Below, piece by piece: positions 17,279-25,691 of a stretch of DNA of 64,000 bases. Position 1 is the stretch's first letter, and each line of letters starts with the position of its first letter. Both the position numbers and the translations under genes were made by a program. Source of the stretch: Enterobacteriaceae bacterium UBA7338 (GTDB lineage Bacteria; Pseudomonadota; Gammaproteobacteria; Enterobacterales; Enterobacteriaceae); NCBI GenBank assembly GCA_002480085.1, contig DKPJ01000011.1:550389-614388 (forward strand), read 5' to 3'. The notes under the pieces are model-generated. The model saw only the letters and a program-made list of their open reading frames with translations. It did no database searches and was not told the DNA's origin.

Positions 17279-18469
17279 CTATTGAGTCTGCTCTTCCAGC
17301 ACCGTAGGCCAGCGGCGGAAAATCACCACCGACCAGACCAGCGCCGCCAGGGCAGGTACCGCACCCACGTAGCCCACATTAGCCATCGACCAGTGCAGGC
17401 TCACCTGGTTGCCCACCAGCGCGCCCGCGCCGATGCCCAGGTTAAAGATGCCGGAGAAGAGCGACATCGCCACGTCGGTGGCGTCCGGGGCCAGCGACAG
17501 GACTTTCACCTGCATGCCAAGCCCGATAATCATAATCGCTACGCCCCAGAAGACGCCGAGCACGGCCAGGTACGTCGTGCTATGCGAGGCGGGGAGCATC
17601 AGCACCAGCGAGAGCGTCAGGACGGCAATCGCGCCGCTCACCAGCGTGGAGGCGTGCAGGTTGCCCAGCTTGCCAAACAGGACGCTGCCAATAATTCCCG
17701 CCCCGCCCAGGATCAGCAGCAGCACGGTAGCAAAGCTGGCGCTCAGGCCCGCAACGTGCTGAACAAACGGCTCGATATAGCTATAGGCGGTGTAGTGCGC
17801 GGTCACCACCACCACCGTCAGCAGATAGATGCTCATCAGCGCCGGGCGGCGGACCAGCAGCGGCAGGCTCTTCAGCGAGCCGGAGTGTTCGCTCGGCAGC
17901 TTCGGCAGCAGCTTCACCAGGCAGAGCAGGGTGATCAGCGCCCCGAGACCAATGATGAAGAAGGTGGTGCGCCAGCCGAAATATTGCCCGACGATACGGC
18001 CTATCGGCAGTCCGAGCACCATCGCCAGCGCCGTGCCGGTAGCCAGCAGGCTAAGGGCCTGGGCGCGCTTGCCTGGCGGCGCTACGCGGATCGCCAGCGA
18101 TGCGGTAATCGACCAGAAGATAGCATGAGCAAAGGCAATGCCGATCCGGCTTATTACCAGCACGGTAAAGTTCCAGGCAAGGAAGGAGAGCACGTGGCTG
18201 GCAATAAACAGGACAAAGAGCACAATCAGCAGCTTACGCCGCTCCACCTGGCTGGTGAGCAGCATAAACGGCAGCGACAGCAGCGCCACCACCCATGCAT
18301 AGATGGTGAGCATAATGCCCACCTCCGGAGTCTGCATCCCGAAGCTTTCGGCGATATCAGAGAGCAGCCCGACCGGAACAAATTCAGTGGTATTGAAGAT
18401 AAAGGCCGCGATGGCCAGCGTCACGACGCGCAGCCACGCAACTTTGCGTGAAACGGTGTTCGTTGTCAT
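17279..18469 (-). CDS. sotB: SotB, sugar efflux transporter
   Basis: A 396-residue 12-segment MFS exporter matching E. coli SotB (YdeA) in length and sequence, including the identical N-terminus MTTNTVSRKVAWLRVVTLA and the C-terminal EEQTQ. It exports L-arabinose and other sugars or IPTG-like compounds and can limit inducer accumulation. A long plus-strand frame lies opposite this gene but is a shadow. Confidence 0.94.
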   Translation of the reverse strand: MTTNTVSRKVAWLRVVTLAIAAFIFNTTEFVPVGLLSDIAESFGMQTPEVGIMLTIYAWVVALLSLPFMLLTSQVERRKLLIVLFVLFIASHVLSFLAWNFTVLVISRIGIAFAHAIFWSITASLAIRVAPPGKRAQALSLLATGTALAMVLGLPIGRIVGQYFGWRTTFFIIGLGALITLLCLVKLLPKLPSEHSGSLKSLPLLVRRPALMSIYLLTVVVVTAHYTAYSYIEPFVQHVAGLSASFATVLLLILGGAGIIGSVLFGKLGNLHASTLVSGAIAVLTLSLVLMLPASHSTTYLAVLGVFWGVAIMIIGLGMQVKVLSLAPDATDVAMSLFSGIFNLGIGAGALVGNQVSLHWSMANVGYVGAVPALAALVWSVVIFRRWPTVLEEQTQ

Positions 18470-18609
18470 AAGGTTATAGTAGTGTTGATGAGCGGAAAAG
18501 ATGCCGCGATCTTAAAACGTTCACTGGCGAAAATACAATCGTTTTGTGATTTAGATCCCAATTTAAACCCGTAATTAAAACGCTCTTTTCCCTAACCTTG
18601 ATGGAAGCC

Positions 18610-19323
18610 ATGAAAAAACGGGAATTTATCACTCAGGACTTGCTCAGTAAGATCTTTCAAACTGCCAGCGAGCCGTTACATAAGTTACCCGCCGAGCGCG
18701 AACTCGCTGAGGAATATGGCGTTTCGCGCTATACCGTGCGGGAAGCTTTAAAAAAGCTGGTCAGCATCGGCATAATTCGCATCGTGCAAGGCTCAGGCAT
18801 CTACGTCAGCGAAAATGCGCGCAGCAATCCGCTGGTCTACAACTCCATCACCGAAAAACGCTTTGACCAAATGCGCTATCGCCTGCTTAGCCTGCATAGA
18901 AGGCTGCCGGACAGAGAGCAGCAGCAGGTATTTGGCATCGGGGAAGATGACTGGCTGTGGTACTTCTGTCGCCTGCGTTACGTGGACGATCGCTGCACGC
19001 AGATCGAAACGTCCAGCCTGCCGCTGGCACGCTTTCCCGATCTCAATCAGCAAGCGATCGAAAGCTCATTACAGCGCTATGCGATGGGCAAAGGCCTTAC
19101 GCTCTCTCACTTCCTGACCCACTACCAGGCGGTGGCGGTGGACAAAGCCCAGGCCGCGCTGCTCGGCTGTAAACGCGGCACTCCCGCCATGAAAATTAGC
19201 AATCGCGGCATTCTCTCCGGCGGCGAGGTGTGGGTGCTGAGCGAAGTGATCGACATCCATTACGAATGTACCTACATCACACCGTTTAACGCCGATAACC
19301 TGCGCTTTCGCAGCGGCGATTAG
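18610..19323 (+). CDS. GntR/HutC-type regulator with UTRA domain
   Basis: A 237-residue regulator. The N-terminal winged helix (residues about 5-70; RELAEEYGVSRYTVREALKKL) is followed by a UTRA ligand-binding domain ending ECTYITPF. This architecture (HutC/YidP type) usually senses a phosphorylated sugar imported by a PTS. It probably controls the dehydratase at 19320 and the PTS permease at 20789, whose shared promoter region carries TTGGTCTG repeats. I chose the ATG at 18610; upstream TTG/ATG codons at 18598-18601 are alternatives. Its stop overlaps the stop of the convergent dehydratase by 4 nt. Confidence 0.85.
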   Translation: MKKREFITQDLLSKIFQTASEPLHKLPAERELAEEYGVSRYTVREALKKLVSIGIIRIVQGSGIYVSENARSNPLVYNSITEKRFDQMRYRLLSLHRRLPDREQQQVFGIGEDDWLWYFCRLRYVDDRCTQIETSSLPLARFPDLNQQAIESSLQRYAMGKGLTLSHFLTHYQAVAVDKAQAALLGCKRGTPAMKISNRGILSGGEVWVLSEVIDIHYECTYITPFNADNLRFRSGD

Positions 19324-20519
19324 GGCGTGTGCATCGCGCCGTTCGGCAGGCGGCTTTGCGTCCATTCGTGGGGACGATACACCACCGGGAAACGTGCCAA
19401 CGCTGCTTCATCCACCTGCATACCAATGCCCGGACGGTCAATCGGATACATATAGCCGCCTTCCGCCTGCGGCGCATTGGGAAACACCGACAGGGTATTG
19501 GCCTGCGGCGGGATAAACTCCTGGATCGCCGCATTATGCAGGTGAATATTAAGATGCGTATTCACCGCCACGCCGATGGGCGTCATGTCTGGCGGCCCGT
19601 GCCATGCCAGACGCACGCCAAATGCCTGACACAGCACCGCCAGCTTGAGCGCAGGCGTAATGCCGCCAATCTGTGACACATGGCAGCGGATAAAGTCGAT
19701 CTGGCGATTAACAATCAAATCGTGCCACTCGGCCGGATTGTTAAACAGCTCGCCCAGCGCCAGCGGCACGCTGCTGTGCGCCCGGATCTGCGCTAGCCAA
19801 CCGCTCTGCTGCGGCGACACGATATCTTCCAAAAACCAGGGCTGATAAGGCTCCAGCGCCTTCGCCAGCTGGATCGCCTGCTGCGGAAACAGTCGCTCAT
19901 GCACATCATGCAGAATATGGAAACGGTGACCGTACTTCTCGCGCAGGGCTTTAAACATGACAATGGTATTCGCCATGTACTCATCCTGATCGTAATAGGC
20001 TCCCGCCGTCGGTTCGCGGGTGGCATGTAAGTCCTGCGGGGTACCACCGTAAAAACCGAGCTGGCAGCGAATGTAGCGATAACCTTGTTCAAGCAGGGTA
20101 TCTACCTGCGGATAGAGTTGATCCATACTTTCACCTGCAGCGTGACTGTAGACCGCAATCGCGTCTTTAGATTTACCGCCGAACAGCTGGTAAAGCGGCA
20201 TGCCCGCTAGCTGGCCTTTGATATCCCACAGCGCCATATCCACCCCTGCGATGGCGTTATTCATCACCGGGCCATTTCGCCAGTAGGCGTTCACCTGCAT
20301 CATCTGCCACAGATCTTCAATGTGATTGCCGTCGCGCCCCATCAGCAGCGGTTTCAGGTACTCATCTACCATAGCTTTCACCGCCAGCGGCCGCTGCTGA
20401 AACGTGGCGCAGCCATAGCCGACAATATCTTTATCGGTGGTGACTTTGACCAGCACCAGGTTGTGGCGATCCGGCCGGGTGATAAAGCATTCAACGTTGG
20501 TGATTATAGTGGGTATCAT
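19320..20519 (-). CDS. RspA-like enolase-superfamily sugar-acid dehydratase
   Basis: A 399-residue protein of the D-mannonate/D-gluconate dehydratase (RspA) family. The predicted magnesium ligands are Asp205 (HDVHE), Glu231 (LEDI) and Glu257 (GELF); His207 and His307 (AWHGPPDM) are probable catalytic residues. The likely reaction is removal of water from an aldonic acid to give a 2-keto-3-deoxy acid. It is a second paralogue of rspA within this window, but linked to a PTS permease rather than to the rsp set. The substrate is unknown. Confidence 0.83.
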   Translation of the reverse strand: MIPTIITNVECFITRPDRHNLVLVKVTTDKDIVGYGCATFQQRPLAVKAMVDEYLKPLLMGRDGNHIEDLWQMMQVNAYWRNGPVMNNAIAGVDMALWDIKGQLAGMPLYQLFGGKSKDAIAVYSHAAGESMDQLYPQVDTLLEQGYRYIRCQLGFYGGTPQDLHATREPTAGAYYDQDEYMANTIVMFKALREKYGHRFHILHDVHERLFPQQAIQLAKALEPYQPWFLEDIVSPQQSGWLAQIRAHSSVPLALGELFNNPAEWHDLIVNRQIDFIRCHVSQIGGITPALKLAVLCQAFGVRLAWHGPPDMTPIGVAVNTHLNIHLHNAAIQEFIPPQANTLSVFPNAPQAEGGYMYPIDRPGIGMQVDEAALARFPVVYRPHEWTQSRLPNGAMHTP

Positions 20520-20600
20520 GGTCGCTCCTGACGGCTGACTAAATGCAGATTACGGCGACTATTATTCCTGCTCTTTTTTACCGATTACCAGCACTTTATT

Positions 20601-20714
20601 TTGGTCTGCTTTGAGGCTGTGAGTGGCGTAAAAACCAGACCAATTATGAGTAAAACCTGTTTGGTTTGCTTCTCATGCCTGCTTTTGTGAGCATAGTCAC
20701 TTTTTATTGGTCTG
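20601..20714. promoter_or_regulatory. Repeated TTGGTCTG operator half-sites
   Basis: TTGGTCTG occurs at 20601-20608 and 20707-20714, with its inverse CAGACCAA at 20636-20643. The repeats sit in the 269-bp divergent region between the dehydratase and the PTS gene. The same core forms the perfect inverted repeat at 2624-2655. They are probable GntR-type operator elements; the rest of this intergenic region shows no gene. Confidence 0.5.
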
Positions 20715-20788
20715 TTTATCACACCAACCTTCCCGTAGACTTCTTCAGCATTGAACATGCCGTCATCAAGGCAGACGAGGAGCAGGAA

Positions 20789-22156
20789 ATGAGTAATCCA
20801 GCCATCATCAACGCGCTGATCCAGGGCGTTGGCGGTCGAGAAAATATCAATAAAGTCTGGCACTGCATGACGCGTCTGCGCTTCGATCTGGTGGATGAGG
20901 CAAAGATCAACCAACAGGCCGTGACCCAGCTACCTGGCGTATTGGGCGCGCAGCTGCAAAGCGAGCAGTATCAGGTGATCATCGGCCCGCAGGTCAATCA
21001 CTGGTATCAGCAGATCGGTGGCGACGTTGCAGCTGAGCCAGCCAGCGCGGCATCTCCTAAAGCGAAAAGGGGACTGGTTTCGCTATTTATGGACACGGTG
21101 TCAGGCGTGTTTGGCCCCATCGTACCGGCGATTGCGGGTGCGGGGATGATCAAAGGCCTGCTGGCCGGTTTTATTGCCATGAATCTGCTCTCGGCAAAAA
21201 GTGACACTGTAATGGTGATCGATATGATTGCCAGCGGCGTGTTCTGGTTCCTGCCGTTTTTCCTCGCGGTATCCGCCGCGAAAATGTTTAAAACCAACGA
21301 ATATTTAGCGGCGGCGGTGGTTGCCTGCCTGATGTATCCCTCCCTGATTGAGGCCGCTAAGCAGCTGGCGAGCGGCGCGCCGGGGGCGGTGCAGGCCTAT
21401 TGGTTTGCCGGCGTGCTGCCGGTATCGGTATTCAACTACGCCTCCAGCGTAATCCCGGTCATCTTCTCGGTGCTGGCCCTGAGCTATATTCACCGCGCCG
21501 TCGATCGCATCATGCCAGAGGTGTTGAGAACTGTCTTTACGCCAACCCTGACGCTGTTCATCACCGCGCTGGTGGCGTTAGTGGTCATTGGTCCGGTGGG
21601 CATTTGGCTGGGCAAAGGGCTGGCGTGGTGTATTCAGGGCCTGTTTGATACCTCATCGGTGCTGGCGGGTTTAATTGTCGGTGCGATCCGTCCGGTGGCG
21701 ATCCTCACCGGTATGCATCATGCGATGACGCCCATTGCCCTGCAAAACTTTAGCGAACACGGCTACGACATGCTGATGCCGATGATGTGCATGGCAAACA
21801 TGGCGATTGCCGGTGCGACCTTTGCCATCTGGTTCCAGAACCGTCATCGCGACGATCGCACCGTGACGCTCTCTGCGGCAATCTCTGCGCTGCTGGGTAT
21901 CACCGAACCGGCGCTGTTTGGCGTGCTGACCAAAGAGAAACGGGCGTTTATCGCCGCGACAATTGCCAGCAGCGTGGCGTCTGCATTTATCGCTTTCTTT
22001 GGCGTGCGGCTGTTTGGCTACATTCTCTCCAGCATCTTCAGCCTGCCAGCCTACATCGGCCCGTGGTTCCCGTACGCTATTTCCGGCGTGCTGATCTCGC
22101 TGGTGCTGTCGTTTAGCCTGACGCTGCTGTTAGTGCGGCGCGGTGCCGCACAGTAA
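20789..22156 (+). CDS. PTS EIIBC permease, beta-glucoside/glucose class
   Basis: A 455-residue phosphotransferase permease with an N-terminal EIIB domain (residues 1-85; phosphorylatable Cys26 in NKVWHCMTRLRF) and a C-terminal EIIC domain with about ten membrane segments (GITEPALFGV motif near residue 370). There is no EIIA domain, so it must borrow one, probably from the glucose system. The true start follows GAGGAGCAGGAA; the open frame extends 41 codons upstream without support. It is divergent from the RspA-like dehydratase, which together with the LDH-like gene suggests a small sugar pathway. Confidence 0.88.
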   Translation: MSNPAIINALIQGVGGRENINKVWHCMTRLRFDLVDEAKINQQAVTQLPGVLGAQLQSEQYQVIIGPQVNHWYQQIGGDVAAEPASAASPKAKRGLVSLFMDTVSGVFGPIVPAIAGAGMIKGLLAGFIAMNLLSAKSDTVMVIDMIASGVFWFLPFFLAVSAAKMFKTNEYLAAAVVACLMYPSLIEAAKQLASGAPGAVQAYWFAGVLPVSVFNYASSVIPVIFSVLALSYIHRAVDRIMPEVLRTVFTPTLTLFITALVALVVIGPVGIWLGKGLAWCIQGLFDTSSVLAGLIVGAIRPVAILTGMHHAMTPIALQNFSEHGYDMLMPMMCMANMAIAGATFAIWFQNRHRDDRTVTLSAAISALLGITEPALFGVLTKEKRAFIAATIASSVASAFIAFFGVRLFGYILSSIFSLPAYIGPWFPYAISGVLISLVLSFSLTLLLVRRGAAQ

Positions 22157-22166
22157 CGTTTTGCAA

Positions 22167-23111
22167 TCAGGGCAGGCGGGCGATATTTGCAGCAATCACG
22201 CTTGCCGAGTGTCGAAACTTCGCCTGCTCATCCTCCGCCAGTTGCAGTTCGATGATCTGCTGCACGCCACTCTGGGCCAGCACCGCCGGCACGCCGATGG
22301 CGATATTCTCAGCGCCATACTCGCCGTCCAGCACGCAGGAGATCGCCAGCGCACGATGGCTGCCGGTAAAGATATTGCGGCAGATCTCGGCAATGGTCCC
22401 GGCAATGCCATATTCGGTACAGCCTTTGCGGGCATAGATATCAAAACCCTGACGGCGAACCTGCTCTGCCAGACGCTCACGATCCAGCTCTTGACCCGTC
22501 TTGCGCCGATAGACTTCGGCGATGGGTGAACCGTAGACCGAAGAGTGGGACCAGACCGGGAACTGGGTATCGCCATGCTCGCCGAGAATAAAGGCATCGA
22601 TACTCTGGGCGCCAATATCCAGCGTCTGGGCGAGGGAGCGACGCAGGCGAGTGGTATCCAGCCAGACGCCGGTACCGATGACCTGGTTACGCGGCAGCCC
22701 GGAGAGCTTCCACACCTGCCAGGTGATAATGTCACACGGATTGGTGGCTATCAGAAAGATGCCGTTGAAGCCGTTCGCCATCATCTGCGGCACGATCTTC
22801 TTGACGATTTTTGCCGTGTTGGTCAACTCGTCCAGCCGGGTCTGGCCAGGCTGCAGCGGGCCGCCGGAGACGGTGATCACCGCGATATCGACATCCGCGC
22901 ACTCGCTGGCCTCACGGGTAGAGATAGTCATCATCCCTGGCATATAGGCCGCTGCGTCTGCCAGATCCTGGGCGTGTCCCTCGACGCGATCGCGGTTGAG
23001 ATCGACCAGGATAAGCTCTTCACAAATGTTCTGGTTAAGCAGGGCGTACGCTGCCGATGCCCCGACGTTGCCGGTACCAATAATCATGACTTTGCGGGCT
23101 TTGGTATTCAT
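22167..23111 (-). CDS. L-lactate/malate dehydrogenase-family 2-hydroxyacid dehydrogenase
   Basis: A 314-residue protein with NAD motif GTGNVGASAAY at residues 12-22, active-site loop Arg92 (QPGQTRLDEL), Asp152, Arg155 and catalytic His179 (GEHGDTQFPVW). At the position that is Gln in L-lactate dehydrogenases it appears to have Leu86, so the natural substrate may be a larger 2-keto acid, as in hydroxyisocaproate dehydrogenases. It converges on the PTS gene with a 10-nt gap. Whether it belongs to the same pathway is inference. Confidence 0.82.
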   Translation of the reverse strand: MNTKARKVMIIGTGNVGASAAYALLNQNICEELILVDLNRDRVEGHAQDLADAAAYMPGMMTISTREASECADVDIAVITVSGGPLQPGQTRLDELTNTAKIVKKIVPQMMANGFNGIFLIATNPCDIITWQVWKLSGLPRNQVIGTGVWLDTTRLRRSLAQTLDIGAQSIDAFILGEHGDTQFPVWSHSSVYGSPIAEVYRRKTGQELDRERLAEQVRRQGFDIYARKGCTEYGIAGTIAEICRNIFTGSHRALAISCVLDGEYGAENIAIGVPAVLAQSGVQQIIELQLAEDEQAKFRHSASVIAANIARLP

Positions 23112-23200
23112 TCTTTTTCCGTTAACCGTTAATGGCGACCGCTTAAAAGTATCCCTTGCGGCTCATCGACGCAACATCCTGAAACATCTATTGCATTATC

Positions 23201-24070
23201 CTATGATGTCTGCGGCCGCTCTTGCAGCAGGGCAATAAATGCTTCCAGCGGGCGGCTCTTTGCGTCCCTGCGCCATATCAGCCAGGTGGTCAGCCAGCGC
23301 CACTCCTCCGCCAGCGGCCAGGCAGAAACCTGATGATGGCCGGGCATGCTCTCCAGCATAGAGCGCGGCATCAGCGCCAGGCCGGCTCCGGCTATCACGC
23401 AGGCCAGCATCCCATGGTAGGACTCCATTTCATGGATTTTGCCGGGCATTGCGCCTGCCGCCTTGAACCAGCTCTCGAAGTGGCGACGGTAGGAGCAGTT
23501 GGCGCGAAAAGCATAGATGCTCATGCCGTTAACCCGCATGGCGTCTTCGACAGCGGCATGGCCGCCGGGGGCGACGACCATCATCTCCTCCCGGTAGACC
23601 GGGATGCCCTCCAGGCCAGGGTGCATCAGCGGCCCGTCCACAAATGCCGCGCTTAGCCTACCCTCAATCACTCCGTCGATCATGGTCCCGGACGGCCCGG
23701 TAGCAAGGTCAAACTGAATGCGCGGATAGCGCTGGTTAAAGTCGGCCAGGGTAGCGGGAATGCGCACGGCAGCGGTGCTCTCCAGTGAACCGAGGGAAAA
23801 CAGCCCCTGCGGCTCGTCACCGGCGACGACGTTGCGCGCCTCAGCCACCAGATCGAGGATCTGCTGGCTATAGCGTAAAAAGCTGTGCCCGGCGGGAGAG
23901 AGACGCAGCCGCTGGTTTTCACGAATAAAGAGATCTACGCCAAGATCGGCTTCAAGCTGGCGAATACGCGTCGTCAGGTTTGACGGAACCCGATGCACCC
24001 GCTGTGCGGCCTGGGTAATGCTGCCGGTCTGCGCCACGGCGTTAAACATCTCAAGCTGGGTTAAATCCAT
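23201..24070 (-). CDS. ptrR: PtrR (YneJ), LysR-type regulator
   Basis: A 289-residue LysR regulator with an N-terminal helix-turn-helix (residues 1-60, GSITQAAQRVHRVPSNLTTR) and a substrate-binding domain. It matches E. coli PtrR (YneJ), which controls the divergent sad gene and putrescine use. The 104-bp divergent region holds the expected control sites. Confidence 0.92.
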   Translation of the reverse strand: MDLTQLEMFNAVAQTGSITQAAQRVHRVPSNLTTRIRQLEADLGVDLFIRENQRLRLSPAGHSFLRYSQQILDLVAEARNVVAGDEPQGLFSLGSLESTAAVRIPATLADFNQRYPRIQFDLATGPSGTMIDGVIEGRLSAAFVDGPLMHPGLEGIPVYREEMMVVAPGGHAAVEDAMRVNGMSIYAFRANCSYRRHFESWFKAAGAMPGKIHEMESYHGMLACVIAGAGLALMPRSMLESMPGHHQVSAWPLAEEWRWLTTWLIWRRDAKSRPLEAFIALLQERPQTS

Positions 24071-24174
24071 AGTATTCTCGATTTGTGAATGGATGGGTTA
24101 ATATTATTCATTTTTCAGAAATAACAGAGTAGGCCAGGATAAAGCAAGTTCCCTGTTTAGAAGAGAGATAAATA

Positions 24175-25563
24175 ATGTCCATTTCCGCCAAAACGCATGC
24201 GATATCCATCAACCCGGCAACCGGGGAGCAGCTCTCCGCCCGCCCATGGGCAACCTCTGCAGAGGTCGAAACGGCTTTGGCCGCCGCGCAGCAGGGTTTC
24301 CGCCAGTGGCGCGAGCAGAGCGTAGACCAGCGCGCCCAGGCGCTGCGTAACGTGGGCGCCGTGCTGCGTCAGCATGGCGAGAAGATGGCCCAGCTGATTA
24401 GCGCCGAGATGGGTAAGCCTATCCTGCAGGCTCGGGCTGAGGTGGCAAAGTCGGCCAATCTCTGTGACTGGTACGCGGAACATGGCCCGGCGATGCTGGC
24501 GAGCGAGCCGACCCAGGTGGAAAATAACCAGGCGGTGATTGAGTACCGTCCGCTGGGGGCGATCCTGGCGGTGATGCCGTGGAACTTTCCGGTCTGGCAG
24601 GTGCTACGCGGTGCGGTGCCGATCCTGCTGGCAGGCAACAGCTACCTGCTGAAGCATGCCCCCAACGTGCTGGGCTGCGCCGAGCTGCTGGGCGATATCT
24701 TCAGCGAGGCGGGCGTGCCCGCGGGCGTCTTTGGCTGGGTAAACGCCACGAACGAAGGCGTAAGCCAGGCGATTAACGATCCGCGCATTGCCGCCGTGAC
24801 CGTGACTGGCAGCGTGCGTGCCGGGGCGGCAATTGGTGCCCAGGCGGGTGCAGCACTGAAAAAATGCGTGCTGGAGCTAGGCGGGTCCGATCCCTTTATC
24901 GTGCTTAACGATGCCTCGCTCGATCTGGCGGTTAAGGCGGCGGTGGCCGGTCGTTACCAGAATACCGGGCAGGTCTGCGCCGCGGCGAAACGCTTTATCG
25001 TTGAGGCGGGCGTAGCAGAAGCCTTTACCGAAAAATTCACTGCCGCAGCGGCCGCGCTGAAGCTGGGCGCACCGGATGTAGAAGAGAACTACCTCGGGCC
25101 GATGGCGCGTTACGATCTGCGCGACGAGCTGCATGGCCAGGTGGAAGCCACCCTGAACGAAGGGGCTACGCTGCGCCTTGGCGGGGAGAAGATCGGCGGG
25201 AAGGGCAACTACTATCCGGCAACGGTGCTCACCGGCGTGACGCCGGAGATGACCGCGTTCCATCAGGAGCTGTTTGGCCCGGTTGCGACGATTACCGTCG
25301 CCGAAGACGCCGAGCACGCTTTAGCCCTGGCCAACGACAGCGACTTTGGTCTCTCGGCAACGATTTTCAGCGCTGACGAGGCGCGGGCGAAAGCGCTGGC
25401 TGCTCGCCTTGAGTGCGGCGGCGTGTTTATCAACGGCTACAGCGCCAGCGATGCCCGGGTGGCGTTTGGCGGCGTGAAGAAGAGCGGCTTTGGTCGCGAG
25501 CTGTCACATTTCGGTCTGCATGAGTTCTGCAACGTGCAGACGGTGTGGAAAGATCGTCTGTAA
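24175..25563 (+). CDS. sad: Sad, NAD+-dependent succinate semialdehyde dehydrogenase
   Basis: A 462-residue aldehyde dehydrogenase with the PWNFPVWQ block near residue 137, catalytic Glu in ELGGSDPF near residue 235 and catalytic Cys in NTGQVCAAAKR near residue 268. It oxidises succinate semialdehyde to succinate at the end of putrescine/GABA breakdown. It corresponds to E. coli Sad (YneI) and lies beside its regulator ptrR. Confidence 0.94.
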   Translation: MSISAKTHAISINPATGEQLSARPWATSAEVETALAAAQQGFRQWREQSVDQRAQALRNVGAVLRQHGEKMAQLISAEMGKPILQARAEVAKSANLCDWYAEHGPAMLASEPTQVENNQAVIEYRPLGAILAVMPWNFPVWQVLRGAVPILLAGNSYLLKHAPNVLGCAELLGDIFSEAGVPAGVFGWVNATNEGVSQAINDPRIAAVTVTGSVRAGAAIGAQAGAALKKCVLELGGSDPFIVLNDASLDLAVKAAVAGRYQNTGQVCAAAKRFIVEAGVAEAFTEKFTAAAAALKLGAPDVEENYLGPMARYDLRDELHGQVEATLNEGATLRLGGEKIGGKGNYYPATVLTGVTPEMTAFHQELFGPVATITVAEDAEHALALANDSDFGLSATIFSADEARAKALAARLECGGVFINGYSASDARVAFGGVKKSGFGRELSHFGLHEFCNVQTVWKDRL

Positions 25564-25579
25564 CATCTCTTGTTAACCC

Positions 25580-25613
25580 GCGCGGCGCCGCTGTTTATTC
25601 AGCGGCGCCGCGC
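25580..25613. terminator. Perfect 14-bp GC hairpin after sad
   Basis: GCGCGGCGCCGCTG, loop TTTATT, CAGCGGCGCCGCGC. The stem is very stable but has no immediate T-run; a T-rich stretch begins about 16 nt later. It probably insulates sad from the chemoreceptor gene, or is a processing hairpin. Confidence 0.55.
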
Positions 25614-25691
25614 TGTCATGGTTCTGTCATTTTTCTTTCGTAGACTCACGCGCAGTGTGTTGTTTCAGAAGATGAGTTACAGAAGAATATC

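Noticed and set aside
17282..18451. 389-residue open frame on the plus strand
   Set aside because: Antisense shadow of sotB; the translation is rich in Gln, His and Arg and has no domain pattern.
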